64,000 bases of DNA. It comes from Carboxylicivirga sp. GTDB lineage: Bacteria > Bacteroidota > Bacteroidia > Bacteroidales > Marinilabiliaceae. The notes under the pieces are model-generated. The model was given only the letters and a program-made list of their open reading frames with translations, had not been told where the DNA came from and ran no database searches. The DNA is taken from positions 1 through 64,000 of the forward strand of contig JAOARW010000046.1 in assembly GCA_025210475.1 (NCBI GenBank). Reading direction: 5' to 3'. This document shows, piece after piece, positions 18,017-27,308 of this stretch (positions are counted from its first letter, which is position 1; each line of letters opens with the position of its first letter). Position numbers and translations under genes: made by a program.

Positions 18017-19834
18017 TTACTTTACTATTAATTGCTTTTTAATAACAGTATCGTTATAAATGAGATGCACAAAATAATGGCCTGGTGTTAAACTCGAAAT
18101 ATCTATTTGATTTTTCAGTCCTTTCATTTTTTGTTTTTTCACTAAACCTTTTCTTTCACTCCATATTTGTATTTCATAATATTCGGGATCATTTGGTGTA
18201 TTAGAAAAGCTAGACCGTGAAGTAGCATTCTTATCGGCATTTTGTTCTAATAATTCAATGTTTAAAGTCTCTGATGCTGGGTTTGGTGACATGGCCATAT
18301 AATAACCTCCACAGCTTCTCACTTCCAAACTCATATCGGCCCAATCTGACCAGCCACACGCATTATGAGCTTTTAATATAATACTAAAGGAGTTTTCATT
18401 GAAAGGTCGTATTGTCACTCGTGAATTATCTGCGTATGGGTTGTCATAGGTAATAACACCACCAGTTACAGACCAGTGCCAATCGTCAATGTGAGCTTCC
18501 CCTGCCACATGAACAGCATGAATACCATTAGGATCTGATTTGCAAAGATACCACTTAGGCATACCAGTAAACCCATCCTTTAATTGATAGTCCATTGGTA
18601 ATGTTTTTCCAACCCAAACAGGCTTAGTTTTTAACGCTACACTAGTCGAATAACTATCAGTAATTGTTGCTTTAATGGTAGTTGCCCCCATTTTACTTGC
18701 TTTGAAAGTACATGGATTAGCACCTTGAGCTGACACTCTGGTATGTACAGAAGACCATGAAATAGAATACCCCGGTAACAGGTTAGGAATTGAATAGTTG
18801 TAGTTGCCAGAACACATTACCTGGTTTCCTGTAATAATAGGTAATACCGGGGTTGTAACAGTTGCTTTGTCGCTTACATCAGATGCTCCGGCACTATTTT
18901 GGGCGATTACATAAAAATCATAGGTTTCATTTGGATTTAAACCTGGAATGATAAACGATGTTGAAGTAATATTACTATTTACAGTTGTGGTTTCATCATT
19001 GTAGCGTTTGTTTACTGTATAACTTGTTGCACCGGCAGATGCATTCCACGAAAGCTTAACATTAGTATAAGCCACATTAGAAAAGCTTAGGCCTGTTACC
19101 TTTGCAGGTGGTGTAGATACATTAACCGACGAGCCTTTGGAATTACCTGCCATATCAACAGCAGCAACATTAAGTGTGTAAGCAGTATTGGGGGTAGCAT
19201 TAAATCGATGACTGCTCGCTCCCAAAGCTGGTATTGTTTTAGTAGCGCTAGATCCACTTTTGGATAATGTTAGAATATAGCTTTTTATACCCCCAATACC
19301 GGCGGTTGAATTGTTTGTTGTATAAGTATTCGAAAAGTAATCCCAGCTATACCAGTTCGAAACAGAAATATATTTACTGGTAGTATAGTGCGAAAATGTG
19401 GGTGTATTTGGTTTTGAACTGTCAACAATAATATTCTGATCATTCCCCCTGAAAGGTGTTACATTATTATCATCATCTCTTGCATCAAATGATAAGGGGA
19501 GTGTGTAATACCCCTCGGAAGCGCTGGAAGGTACATTAATTGTAAACTGAAAAGTGCCGGTTTGTCCTGCTGAAATAATCATACTTGTAGTTGAAATACT
19601 CATCCAATCTTCAATGTTGCCCATGGCATATTTCCTAACCGAAACAGTTTGCGATTTTGTACTGCTGTTTTTTACCTTTACCTCAAAGGTTTTGGTAGCT
19701 CCCGGTTTTAAGGGAACAATATAGTCGCCATGTTGATAGGTTGATTCAACATGTACCGAGAAATTTTGTGCAATACCACTTGTGTGTGCACTTATCAGGA
19801 AAAGAATAATTGAAACTTGTATTAGGTTTTTCAT
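18017..19834 (-). CDS. Secreted fibronectin type III protein with T9SS sorting domain
   Basis: The start is placed at MKNLIQVS (19834); the longer frame would overlap the upstream FISUMP gene and hides the signal peptide. The 605-residue protein has a signal peptide (1-~23, ending GIAQ), an N-terminal beta-sandwich like those that follow surface-protein signal peptides (~24-125), a fibronectin type III domain (~240-330, VKLSWNASAGATSYTV, YDFYVIAQNSAGAS), a PKD/Ig-like stretch (~335-410) and a C-terminal type IX sorting domain (MSPNPASETLNIEL, then ISSLTPGHYFVHL and IKKQLIVK). It should be exported through the Sec and type IX systems to the surface. No catalytic domain is visible, so an adhesive or structural role is likely. 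Confidence 0.88.
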   Translation of the reverse strand: MKNLIQVSIILFLISAHTSGIAQNFSVHVESTYQHGDYIVPLKPGATKTFEVKVKNSSTKSQTVSVRKYAMGNIEDWMSISTTSMIISAGQTGTFQFTINVPSSASEGYYTLPLSFDARDDDNNVTPFRGNDQNIIVDSSKPNTPTFSHYTTSKYISVSNWYSWDYFSNTYTTNNSTAGIGGIKSYILTLSKSGSSATKTIPALGASSHRFNATPNTAYTLNVAAVDMAGNSKGSSVNVSTPPAKVTGLSFSNVAYTNVKLSWNASAGATSYTVNKRYNDETTTVNSNITSTSFIIPGLNPNETYDFYVIAQNSAGASDVSDKATVTTPVLPIITGNQVMCSGNYNYSIPNLLPGYSISWSSVHTRVSAQGANPCTFKASKMGATTIKATITDSYSTSVALKTKPVWVGKTLPMDYQLKDGFTGMPKWYLCKSDPNGIHAVHVAGEAHIDDWHWSVTGGVITYDNPYADNSRVTIRPFNENSFSIILKAHNACGWSDWADMSLEVRSCGGYYMAMSPNPASETLNIELLEQNADKNATSRSSFSNTPNDPEYYEIQIWSERKGLVKKQKMKGLKNQIDISSLTPGHYFVHLIYNDTVIKKQLIVK

Positions 19835-19850
19835 CTTGTTTGGTTTTAAG

Positions 19851-20591
19851 TTATTCTTTAATGCAACGGATGGAATGTCCATTATTCATAAAATTAAATC
19901 CCTTTAGAGCATTAGTGCTCCAACTAAATAATTGAAGATTGGCAGCCGAAGAAGGTCCGTTTTGGCCTGTAGACCACCAAACACCGTAAAGAGAGAATGC
20001 TTGCATATCATTATTGACATGTCGCCATCCCCCAGGCTGCGCCGTAAAACCGCTGCTATTATCGGCTTCATTGGGTGATTCCCAATGCTCATTGCCAGCT
20101 TCTTTCAGTTTTCCACCGGCAAGGGCATCACCGCCCAGATAATCTACCAGTATATTCCAATCTTCGGGCGTTGCTACGCGCCAGCCTTTAGGGGCAATAT
20201 GGCGGTTGTCGCTGGCAGCATACCAGTTATAGAGGCGGCCATAGGTAGCGATGGTATCTAAATTCTCGGTGTTATTGTAGTTGCAATAGGCAGCTACTTC
20301 CTGAATGCTCCACTTGTAGTTGTCCGTTACATTGGGTATGGCATCGCCATTGCGGAAGTGAGTAACACGCAGGTTTTCGGCCATCCATGTTTGCTTACCA
20401 ATAACAATGGTTTTATACACATTGCCATCAATATCGGTCAGTTTACCGTATTCTTTATCCGGGTTAAAAATGGCAGTGCTGTGCCCGTTCAATTCGTTGT
20501 CGGGTGGGGGATCATTGTTTTTTTTACACCCGATGCCTATTACCATTATTGTCAATATGGTAATAGTGGCATTGATTTTAATTTGTTTCAT
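19851..20591 (-). CDS. FISUMP-domain lipoprotein
   Basis: A 246-residue lipoprotein (lipobox IGIGC near residue 22). The body from about residue 50 carries the Fibrobacter succinogenes major-paralogue (FISUMP) pattern: DIDGNVYKTIVIGKQTWMAE, NLRVTHFRNGDAIP, TYGRLYNWYAA, APKGWRVATPEDWNIL and the closing NNGHSIRCIKE. FISUMP domains are secreted, C-type-lectin-like folds of mostly unknown ligand. It is 16 bp upstream of the T9SS cargo start, so the two are probably one operon and may act together on the surface. Confidence 0.92.
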   Translation of the reverse strand: MKQIKINATITILTIMVIGIGCKKNNDPPPDNELNGHSTAIFNPDKEYGKLTDIDGNVYKTIVIGKQTWMAENLRVTHFRNGDAIPNVTDNYKWSIQEVAAYCNYNNTENLDTIATYGRLYNWYAASDNRHIAPKGWRVATPEDWNILVDYLGGDALAGGKLKEAGNEHWESPNEADNSSGFTAQPGGWRHVNNDMQAFSLYGVWWSTGQNGPSSAANLQLFSWSTNALKGFNFMNNGHSIRCIKE

Positions 20592-20660
20592 TTTGTTAGG
20601 TGATTTTAAAAGTGTTAATAAATATAAGATTAATTGATAATTAAAAGGTTGCGTTAACGA

Positions 20661-20699
20661 ATGCGATCTTTATTTGCGCGATGGCCATAAAGATCGCAT
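20661..20699 (-). repeat. Perfect 13-bp inverted repeat
   Basis: ATGCGATCTTTAT (20661-20673) and ATAAAGATCGCAT (20687-20699) are exact inverted copies separated by 13 bp. It lies between the helical protein gene and the FISUMP gene. The flanks lack a U-run, so it is either an atypical terminator or a protein-binding site. Confidence 0.6.
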
Positions 20700-20719
20700 C
20701 CTGTTTTACATCCTGTTAA

Positions 20720-20756
20720 TCGCTATCAGCTATTAGCTAACAGCCATCAGCTTTTC
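20720..20756. repeat. Dispersed AGCTATTAGC-type repeat, copy 1
   Basis: The stretch contains CAGCTATTAGCTAACAGCC and CATCAGCT and resembles two copies near the sufE gene (33870-33903 and 33931-33964) and a short one at 63055-63070. The core AGCTATTAGCT is itself palindromic. Confidence 0.5.
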
Positions 20757-20757
20757 C

Positions 20758-21432
20758 CTACTCTTCTTCCACCACTTTCATACCAGCACGTAAATCAACA
20801 ATGGTGCGTGCTGCCAGGTAGGTGTTATACACCTTTGGCTGTTTGCTTTTAAGTAGTTCCATTAACTTATCAATGTTATTACGTAATAAGTCGTTGGCTT
20901 CTTGCATCAAGGTATCCAGCTCCTTGGTTGCTTGCGAGCGGGTTACAATGGCCGAGCGGGGCGAAGCAATAAGTGCAGAGAAATCATCTATTTCTTTTTT
21001 TAACTGTGTTACATCTTCAACTGTTTGGCCATAGTCGCTTAATACATCACCTAATTTCACAGCCTCTTCGTATACATTCAGGCTGGTCGCTTTCACTTTT
21101 TCATCCGACATGCGCTCCATTTGCGAAGCCGAAATAGCGCATTTGGCCTGTAAATCGGGCATGTCGTTAACCTGAGCATATACATACATGGTAGCTGCCA
21201 GTTTTACCGTGGCCTCAATCATTTCAGCTTCTTCTTTGAGCTTTAACTTTCGGGCACCACTGGTATTGCCTTGCTGCACCTTGTGTACAGATTCAATCTT
21301 AGTCATCAACTCATTAAATTTAACGATGAAATTTTCAAGGGCTTTAATAACGCTTAGTTCGGTAGGATAAACACCAAACACATTTTTAACCGCCATAAAC
21401 ATGGCAAGTCTGTTTCGTTGTTTTGCATTCAT
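20758..21432 (-). CDS. Conserved-looking all-helical protein of unknown function
   Basis: A 224-residue protein that I do not recognise. It has no signal peptide or membrane segment and reads as almost entirely alpha-helical with heptad-like spacing (ALENFIVKFNELMTKIESVHK, in pieces; VTQLKKEIDDFSALI; MQEANDLLRNNIDKLMELL), suggesting coiled coils or a helical bundle. The start MNAKQRNRLAMF is supported by a purine-poor but clean upstream region. It is preceded by a perfect 20-bp palindrome 33 bp upstream and followed by repeats, so it appears to be a single regulated gene. Confidence 0.75.
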   Translation of the reverse strand: MNAKQRNRLAMFMAVKNVFGVYPTELSVIKALENFIVKFNELMTKIESVHKVQQGNTSGARKLKLKEEAEMIEATVKLAATMYVYAQVNDMPDLQAKCAISASQMERMSDEKVKATSLNVYEEAVKLGDVLSDYGQTVEDVTQLKKEIDDFSALIASPRSAIVTRSQATKELDTLMQEANDLLRNNIDKLMELLKSKQPKVYNTYLAARTIVDLRAGMKVVEEE

Positions 21433-21464
21433 AGTTTATAAGTTTTATTAGTTATGAGAGCCTC

Positions 21465-21484
21465 ACTAATGAGTACTCATTAGT
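21465..21484. promoter_or_regulatory. Perfect 20-bp palindrome, operator-like
   Basis: ACTAATGAGTACTCATTAGT is an uninterrupted perfect palindrome, 33 bp upstream of the helical protein start. A half-site ACTAATGAG recurs near 21584-21592. This is what a dimeric repressor site looks like; the binder is unknown. Confidence 0.5.
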
Positions 21485-21760
21485 TTATTGCATTAAACGA
21501 AAAACGTAACATGTTTTTAAGTCATGTTTTTGAATAAAAGTGACGAATGTTCAAAATTCGAATGTAAAGCGTAGAATTTCACCGACTAATGAGCTGTGAA
21601 GTGTTTCTTATGGATTATCAATATATATTATAAGATATTAATAAAGATTGGATTGTTGATGTACCTTGATTAAATTTCTGCAAAACAGAAGTCTGATCAT
21701 TTAGAATGATGAAGGCGTGTTATATCGAAGTTTATTTTACGAAGCTTGTTAACTCCAAAT
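21485..21760. other. Intergenic region without recognisable gene
   Basis: I see only AT-rich sequence here, with the partial palindrome half-site near 21584-21592 and no open frame with a plausible start or protein pattern. Confidence 0.5.
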
Positions 21761-22159
21761 AGTGGAACGATGATAGGGTATATATTACAAACAGCATTTA
21801 ATGTTACACAGCCTGAGTCGGATGTAAAGGCGACAGCGCAGTATTTAATAAGGTCTACACGCTATGTAAAGACACCAGCGTAATATGTAAGCCCGTCAGC
21901 CATGTATGTATCAATAACAGCAGGGTATGTAAAGGCGACGGCGCTGTATGTAATATGGTCAGCACGCTATGTAAAGGTGTCAGTGTAGTATGTAAGCCCG
22001 TCAGCCATGTATGTATCAATGACAGCAGCGTATGTAAAGGCGACAGCGCTGTATGTAATTTGGTCAGCACGCTATGTAAAGGTGCCAGTGTAATATGTAA
22101 GCCCGTCAGCCATGTATGTATCAATGACAGCAGCGCATGTAAAGGTGAAAGCGTTGTAT
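21761..22159. repeat. 21-bp tandem repeat with 105-bp higher-order unit
   Basis: From 21824 to 22159 there are exactly sixteen 21-bp units of consensus GTAAnnnnGnCAGCnCnGTAT; about three decayed units extend left to 21761. Five units form a 105-bp super-unit: GTAAGCCCGTCAGCCATGT starts at 21887, 21992 and 22097. Because 21 is a multiple of 3, two frames stay open over the array (one per strand), giving heptapeptides such as VSTLCKG or LHTxLxP. I judge these to be by-products of the periodicity, not genes. Confidence 0.92.
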
Positions 22160-22215
22160 GTAGTACCTATCGACCAAATAATCTATTTGTCTGCTATATG
22201 CTTCCGAGAAATCGT

Positions 22216-22251
22216 TCTAATAGTCTAACCATCTAATGATCTAATAGTCTA
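22216..22251. repeat. Short direct repeat TCTAATAGTCTA
   Basis: TCTAATAGTCTA occurs at 22216-22227 and 22240-22251, with a partial copy TCTAATGA between them. It lies between the tandem array and the infB terminator. Confidence 0.5.
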
Positions 22252-22273
22252 TCGACCTTTCCAATAGAGGCAA

Positions 22274-22301
22274 TAAAAAAGCCCATCCATCAGGATGAGC
22301 T
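22274..22301 (-). terminator. Terminator of the rimP-nusA-infB operon
   Basis: AGCCCATCC (22280-22288) pairs with GGATGAGCT (22293-22301, one G-U pair) around a four-base loop. Leftward it is followed by six U (plus-strand A 22274-22279). Confidence 0.9.
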
Positions 22302-22357
22302 TTTCAATATATAGTATTTACTATTCTACTACTTCACTTCGTTACGAATCAACTAGC

Positions 22358-25276
22358 CTACAATTTACGGCTTACTTCCACTTCTTCGTAAGCTTCAACA
22401 ATATCACCAACTTTAATGTCGTTGTATTTCTCGATGTTCAAACCACATTCGTATCCGGCAGCAACTTCTTTCGCATCGTCTTTAAAACGTTTCAGAGAAC
22501 CTAGCTCACCAGTGTAAACCACAATACCTTCACGAATCAAACGAATCTTATGCGTGCGCTTGATTTTTCCTTCTTTCACCATACAACCGGCGATGGTACC
22601 AACTTTAGAAATCTTGAAGGTTTCACGAATCTCAATGGTAGCGGTAATCTCTTCCTTAATCTCTGGCGATAACATACCTTCCATGGCTGATTTCAACTCT
22701 TCGATGGCATCGTAGATAATTGAGTACAGACGCACATCAATTTCTTCTTTCTCAGCTAATCGGCGGGCTGCCATTGACGGACGCACCTGGAAACCAATTA
22801 CGATAGCATTGGAGGCGGTTGCCAACATGATATCAGATTCCGAAATCTGACCAACGGCTTTGTGAATCACGTTCACCTGAATTTCTTCAGTAGAAAGCTT
22901 GATTAACGAATCAGAAAGTGCTTCGATAGAACCATCCACATCACCTTTCACAATCACATTCAACTCCTGGAAGTTTCCAATAGCAATACGACGTCCAATT
23001 TCATCAAGCGTAATGTGCTTTTTGGTACGCATACCCTGCTCACGTTGTAATTGCTCACGTTTGGTAGCGATGTCTTTCGCCTCACGCTCATCTTCCATAA
23101 TGTTGAAGCGCTCACCTGCCTGAGGTGCACCATTCAAACCAAGAACCAATGCTGGTTCAGAAGGTCCAACTTCTTCAACTTTTTGGTTACGCTCGTTGAA
23201 CATCGCTTTTACGTGACCGTAATGTGAACCTGACAGGATCATATCACCAACACGCATTGTACCACTCTGTACCAATAGTGTTGTTACATATCCACGTCCT
23301 TTATCAAGTGATGATTCAATTACAGAACCAACAGCACGTTTATCAGGGTTTGCTTTTAATTCAAGAAGATCAGCTTCAAGTAATACTTTCTCAAGTAGCT
23401 CCTCGATGTTAACACCGTTTTTGGCCGAAATTTCCTGGCACTGATACTTACCACCCCAGTCTTCAACCAGGTAGTTCATATTGGCCAGCTCTTCTTTTAT
23501 TTTATCAGGATTAGCTCCTGGCTTATCAATCTTGTTAATGGCAAACACCATTGGTACACCAGCTGCAGCAGCGTGGTTAATTGCTTCAATGGTTTGAGGC
23601 ATCACATTATCATCAGCCGCCACAATAATGATGGCGATATCTGTTACCTGAGCACCCCTTGCACGCATCGCGGTAAAGGCTTCGTGACCCGGCGTATCAA
23701 GGAATGTGATTTGACGACCATCTTCAGTTGTTACATTGTAAGCTCCAATGTGCTGGGTAATACCACCCGCCTCACCGGCAATAACATTGGCTTTACGAAT
23801 GTGGTCAAGCAAGGATGTTTTACCGTGGTCAACGTGACCCATCACTGTAACAATTGGCGGACGATCTTGTAAATCCTCCTCTTTGTCTTCTTCTTCAACA
23901 ATCGATTCAACAACATCGGCACTTACAAATTCAATGGTGTAACCGAATTCTTCAGCTACCAAGGCCAATGTTTCGGCATCGAGTCGCTGGTTGATCGATA
24001 CGAACATGCCTAAACTCATACAGGTTGCAATAATTTGGTTAACCTGTACTTCCATCATGTTTGCCAATTCGTTGGCCGTTACAAACTCAGTAACTTTCAA
24101 GATTGACTTTTCCTGATCTGCTTTTTCCATCTCGGCCTGTTGACGCTGAGACTGCATTTCACGTTTTTCACGACGGTGTTTAGCACCTTTGCTCTTACCT
24201 TTAGAAGTCAGACGTGCTAAAGTATCTTTAATTTGCTTTTGCACATCTTCCTCATTAACCTCAGCTTTGATCGGACGCTTCTTAGCTTTAGCCGGACGCT
24301 GACGCTGGCGATTGTCTTTTCTTTCACCACCACCTTGTTGTCCACCTTGTCCACCAGCATTCTGCTGTTGCTTCTGGTTAATGTCAACCTTCTCTTTATC
24401 TTTCTTAATACGTTTACGCTTACGCTTCTTATTGGCGTTTTTGTTAGCGTCTTTATTATCGTTTGATTTTGTAGGTGTTTTTGGTAATTCAATTTTACCA
24501 ACAACCGTAGGACCTGATAATTTCTTCACCTGAGTTGGACGGAAAGCCCCCTCTTCGGTTTCAGGCTTAGGTTCTGTTTTTGCAGCCGGAGCTTCAGTAA
24601 CTGGCTTAGCTGGTTTTTCAGGTTTCGGTTGCACCTTTTCTACTTTTTCGATTTTCTCCACCTTTTTAACCGGTTCGGTTTGTTTTGGCTTTGGAGTGGA
24701 TTTACTATTCAGGTCAATTTTACCAACCACCTTCATGTCATCCACTTTATCAACCTTGGTAGGAATATGCTCAGGCTTTTTAGCCGGTTTTTTAGGAGCC
24801 TTCTTCTCTTCAGGTTTCTCAACCTTTTCAACAGGCTTTTTCGGCTCGGCTGCCTTCGGTTCTTCCTTCTTTACCTCTTTTACTTCAGGCGCTTTTGGTG
24901 CTTCTTCCTTTTTCTTCGGTTTTAAAGCATTTAAGTCTACCTTACCAACAACTTTCGGTCCAGAGTCTTTCTTGGCAGCTGGTTCTTCTGCTGGTTGATT
25001 ATTTTCCTTAACCGGCTGAACATCCTCACGGATATCTTCAAGTGAAATCGATTCTTTCTTCGGTTTCTCCTTTAATTTAGCCAGTTTCTCCGATTCTTTT
25101 TTCACATGTGAATCGCCACGGAATTCTTGCGACAGAAGCGAATACATTTCATCAGAAATTTTTGTATTCGGGTTAGTCTCAACCTTGAAACCTTTTTTCT
25201 GTAAGAACTCCACAATGGTGTGGTGTCCAACATTGAACTCTCGTGCTACTTTACTAAGTCTTTTTCCAACTGCCAT
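22358..25276 (-). CDS. infB: Translation initiation factor IF-2
   Basis: A 972-residue IF-2. The N-terminus ([20 protein letters not shown]) is the IF-2 N-domain; residues ~60-390 are a long Lys/Pro/Glu-rich linker with three repeats of the type KVVGKIDLN, unusually long as in other Bacteroidetes. The G domain begins near residue 470 with [14 protein letters not shown] (G1), DTPGHEAF (G3) and NKIDKPGA (G4), followed by the beta-barrel and C-terminal fMet-tRNA-binding domains. IF-2 is the GTPase that places initiator tRNA on the ribosome. It is the last gene of the rimP-nusA-infB operon. Confidence 0.98.
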   Translation of the reverse strand: MAVGKRLSKVAREFNVGHHTIVEFLQKKGFKVETNPNTKISDEMYSLLSQEFRGDSHVKKESEKLAKLKEKPKKESISLEDIREDVQPVKENNQPAEEPAAKKDSGPKVVGKVDLNALKPKKKEEAPKAPEVKEVKKEEPKAAEPKKPVEKVEKPEEKKAPKKPAKKPEHIPTKVDKVDDMKVVGKIDLNSKSTPKPKQTEPVKKVEKIEKVEKVQPKPEKPAKPVTEAPAAKTEPKPETEEGAFRPTQVKKLSGPTVVGKIELPKTPTKSNDNKDANKNANKKRKRKRIKKDKEKVDINQKQQQNAGGQGGQQGGGERKDNRQRQRPAKAKKRPIKAEVNEEDVQKQIKDTLARLTSKGKSKGAKHRREKREMQSQRQQAEMEKADQEKSILKVTEFVTANELANMMEVQVNQIIATCMSLGMFVSINQRLDAETLALVAEEFGYTIEFVSADVVESIVEEEDKEEDLQDRPPIVTVMGHVDHGKTSLLDHIRKANVIAGEAGGITQHIGAYNVTTEDGRQITFLDTPGHEAFTAMRARGAQVTDIAIIIVAADDNVMPQTIEAINHAAAAGVPMVFAINKIDKPGANPDKIKEELANMNYLVEDWGGKYQCQEISAKNGVNIEELLEKVLLEADLLELKANPDKRAVGSVIESSLDKGRGYVTTLLVQSGTMRVGDMILSGSHYGHVKAMFNERNQKVEEVGPSEPALVLGLNGAPQAGERFNIMEDEREAKDIATKREQLQREQGMRTKKHITLDEIGRRIAIGNFQELNVIVKGDVDGSIEALSDSLIKLSTEEIQVNVIHKAVGQISESDIMLATASNAIVIGFQVRPSMAARRLAEKEEIDVRLYSIIYDAIEELKSAMEGMLSPEIKEEITATIEIRETFKISKVGTIAGCMVKEGKIKRTHKIRLIREGIVVYTGELGSLKRFKDDAKEVAAGYECGLNIEKYNDIKVGDIVEAYEEVEVSRKL

Positions 25277-25342
25277 ATAACAGGACTCTACTTATCGTTT
25301 TATTTTGTTCGGATTCAATTCTTTGCGGGCAAATATAGCGAA

Positions 25343-26578
25343 TTATTCAAATTCGGCGTTTAATATGCCTCTTACTTCCTTAATTGTTTCCTCTTCTAAA
25401 TCTGTTCTCTTAACCAGGTCTGCAACAGATAGGTCTAATACCGATTTGGCCGTATCACAACCAACAGCTTTTAACTCATCTAATACCCAGCTTTCAATTT
25501 CGTCAGCAAATTCATCCAAATTCACATCTTCATCATCGTCATCTGACTCGCGGTAAACATCCAGCTCATATCCGGTTAACTGACCAGCTAAGCGTATGTT
25601 TAAGCCACCTTTACCAATTGCCAGTGATACTTCTTCCGGACGCAGGTAAACTTCAGCTCTTCCTTGATCTTCAAGGATTTTAATGTTCGTGATTTTGGCC
25701 GGGTTAAGGGCTCTTTGGATAAAAAGCTGCGTGTTAGCCGTGAAATTAATAACATCAATGTTCTCGTTACGTAACTCACGAACAATGCCATGGATACGTG
25801 AACCTTTCATACCCACACAAGCTCCTACCGGATCGATGCGCTCATCGTATGATTCAACGGCCACTTTCGCTCTTTCACCAGGAACGCGAACAATCTTTTT
25901 AATGGTAATCAAACCGTCAAAAATTTCTGGTACTTCCAATTCGAACAAACGTTCAAGGAATACAGGAGAGGTACGTGAAAGGATGATTAACGGGTTGTTA
26001 TTGCGAATTTCTACTTTTACCACAACGGCACGAACATTATCACCCTTGCGGAAGAAATCAGAAGGAATCTGTTCTGCTTTTGGCAGGATCAATTCATTTC
26101 CTTCGTCATCAATGATTAAAATCTCGCGTTTCCAAATTTGGTAAACTTCACCTGTTACGATGTCGCCAACACGATCTTTATAGTTGTGGTAAATGTTATC
26201 TTTCTCTAATTCAAGAATACGAGCAGATAAGTTTTGGCGAAGGCTCAAAATGGCACGTCGACCAAAATCAAGGAACTTAACCTCGTCGGTTACTTCCTCA
26301 CCCAATTCATAATCCTCGTCTATTTTTTTGGCTTCCGATAGAGAAATTTGAAGGTTATCGTCTTCTAAATCTTCATCTTTCACCACTTCTCGGTTACGCC
26401 AGATTTCAAAGTCACCCTTGTCATCGTTAATGATAACATCAAAGTTCTCATCGGTACCAAATCGCTTGATAAGTACACTTCGGAATGAGTCTTCCAGTAC
26501 ACTGATCATGGTTGCACGATCAATATTTTTGAGTTCTTTAAACTCTGAAAACGTATCTATCAGATTAATATTTTCCAT
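25343..26578 (-). CDS. nusA: Transcription termination/antitermination factor NusA
   Basis: A 411-residue NusA: N-terminal polymerase-binding domain (1-~125, IDTFSEFKELKNIDRATMIS, ISLSEAKKIDEDYELG), S1 domain (~130-200, GDIVTGEVYQIWKREILII), and KH domains (~225-345, with PVGACVGMKGSRIHGIVREL and SLAIGKGGLNIRLA). The C-terminus is short and acidic and ends with a helix-hairpin-helix-like segment (VLDLSVADLVKRTDLEEETI). It tunes pausing and termination. It lies 15 bp after rimP and 66 bp before infB. Confidence 0.98.
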   Translation of the reverse strand: MENINLIDTFSEFKELKNIDRATMISVLEDSFRSVLIKRFGTDENFDVIINDDKGDFEIWRNREVVKDEDLEDDNLQISLSEAKKIDEDYELGEEVTDEVKFLDFGRRAILSLRQNLSARILELEKDNIYHNYKDRVGDIVTGEVYQIWKREILIIDDEGNELILPKAEQIPSDFFRKGDNVRAVVVKVEIRNNNPLIILSRTSPVFLERLFELEVPEIFDGLITIKKIVRVPGERAKVAVESYDERIDPVGACVGMKGSRIHGIVRELRNENIDVINFTANTQLFIQRALNPAKITNIKILEDQGRAEVYLRPEEVSLAIGKGGLNIRLAGQLTGYELDVYRESDDDDEDVNLDEFADEIESWVLDELKAVGCDTAKSVLDLSVADLVKRTDLEEETIKEVRGILNAEFE

Positions 26579-26593
26579 ACCTTAAAGGAATAT

Positions 26594-27058
26594 TTAAAAA
26601 GATATAATGTCTTTTACCTGTTTTACTTCGACAAATTTACAATTTACCGTTTTTACCTGCAATTGCTTACGCTTCTTACCTTCTACCTTAACCATTTCTT
26701 CAACTTCAACGTTAAATCCATCTTCTTCCACGTCAAGCAATTTGCCCGAAAACTTTTTACCGGTAGCATAAAGTACTTCTACTTCCCGACCAATGTTTTT
26801 CACATACTGTTGCTTAACTTTAAATGGTTGTCCAATTCCGGCGGAAGCCACTTCCAGTTCAAAATCTTCCTCGTCGCGATCAAGGCCTGCTTCAATGAGC
26901 TTGCTCAACTCAATACAATAATTGATTGGTACACCTTGTTCATGATCAATTACAACACAAATCTTATTATCAGTTTGTATTGTTAATTCAACAAGGTACA
27001 TCCCATCTTCCGACAGCTTGTTGTCAATAATCTCTTGTATCTGAGTTTCTCTAATCAT
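26594..27058 (-). CDS. rimP: Ribosome maturation factor RimP
   Basis: A 154-residue RimP, needed for 30S subunit maturation. It shows the two-domain layout: an N-terminal domain with LVELTIQTDNKICVVIDHEQGV in pieces and a CIELSKLIEAGLDRDEEDFELEVASAGI-type core, then a C-terminal SH3-like barrel (LYATGKKFSGKLLDVEEDGF). It is the first gene of the conserved rimP-nusA-infB operon. A hairpin in its leader (27076-27097) and a strong promoter-like site (27123-27154) lie just upstream. Confidence 0.96.
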   Translation of the reverse strand: MIRETQIQEIIDNKLSEDGMYLVELTIQTDNKICVVIDHEQGVPINYCIELSKLIEAGLDRDEEDFELEVASAGIGQPFKVKQQYVKNIGREVEVLYATGKKFSGKLLDVEEDGFNVEVEEMVKVEGKKRKQLQVKTVNCKFVEVKQVKDIISF

Positions 27059-27075
27059 CTTTTTAATTAATAAAA

Positions 27076-27097
27076 TAGGGGACTTTTGTGTCCCCTA
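27076..27097 (-). promoter_or_regulatory. Leader hairpin just upstream of rimP
   Basis: TAGGGGAC (27076-27083) pairs perfectly with GTCCCCTA (27090-27097) around a six-base loop; leftward it is followed by UUUUAUUAAUU and then the rimP start 18 bp away. No leftward gene ends here, so it lies in the operon's own leader. It resembles an attenuator that could let NusA control its own operon (inference). Confidence 0.6.
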
Positions 27098-27122
27098 AGT
27101 CATCTACTCGGTAAATCAAGCG

Positions 27123-27154
27123 CAAAGATAATAATTCGGTCTCATTAATCCAAA
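27123..27154 (-). promoter_or_regulatory. Promoter of rimP-nusA-infB
   Basis: On the minus strand, TTTG (27154-27151), 20 bp, then TATCTTTG (27130-27123) is a full match to the Bacteroidetes TTTG-N~20-TAnnTTTG promoter pattern. It is about 65 bp upstream of rimP. Confidence 0.7.
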
Positions 27155-27308
27155 TGCTTAATGTTTAAGTTAAAAAGTGTTTTGCATATTACCTTCAGTA
27201 TTTAATTTGGCCTTTTTACCTGCGATTTTTCATGTTTCGGAATCTGTTATTAGTGATGAATAAGCCTTTTTTGTATATTGCTCACTTATCGATAATTAAA
27301 AGATTTTA

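Noticed and set aside
21824..22159. CRISPR array
   Set aside because: Units are contiguous without unique spacers, the period is 21 bp, and no cas gene is present in the window.
21855..22236. Two overlapping open frames over the tandem array (heptapeptide repeats with regular Cys or Leu-His)
   Set aside because: The 21-bp period is a multiple of three, so long open frames arise automatically on both strands; neither has a convincing start context or known fold.
24217..24998. Open frames opposite and out of frame in the infB linker
   Set aside because: They mirror the repetitive Lys/Pro/Glu-rich linker of IF-2 and have no protein-like pattern of their own.
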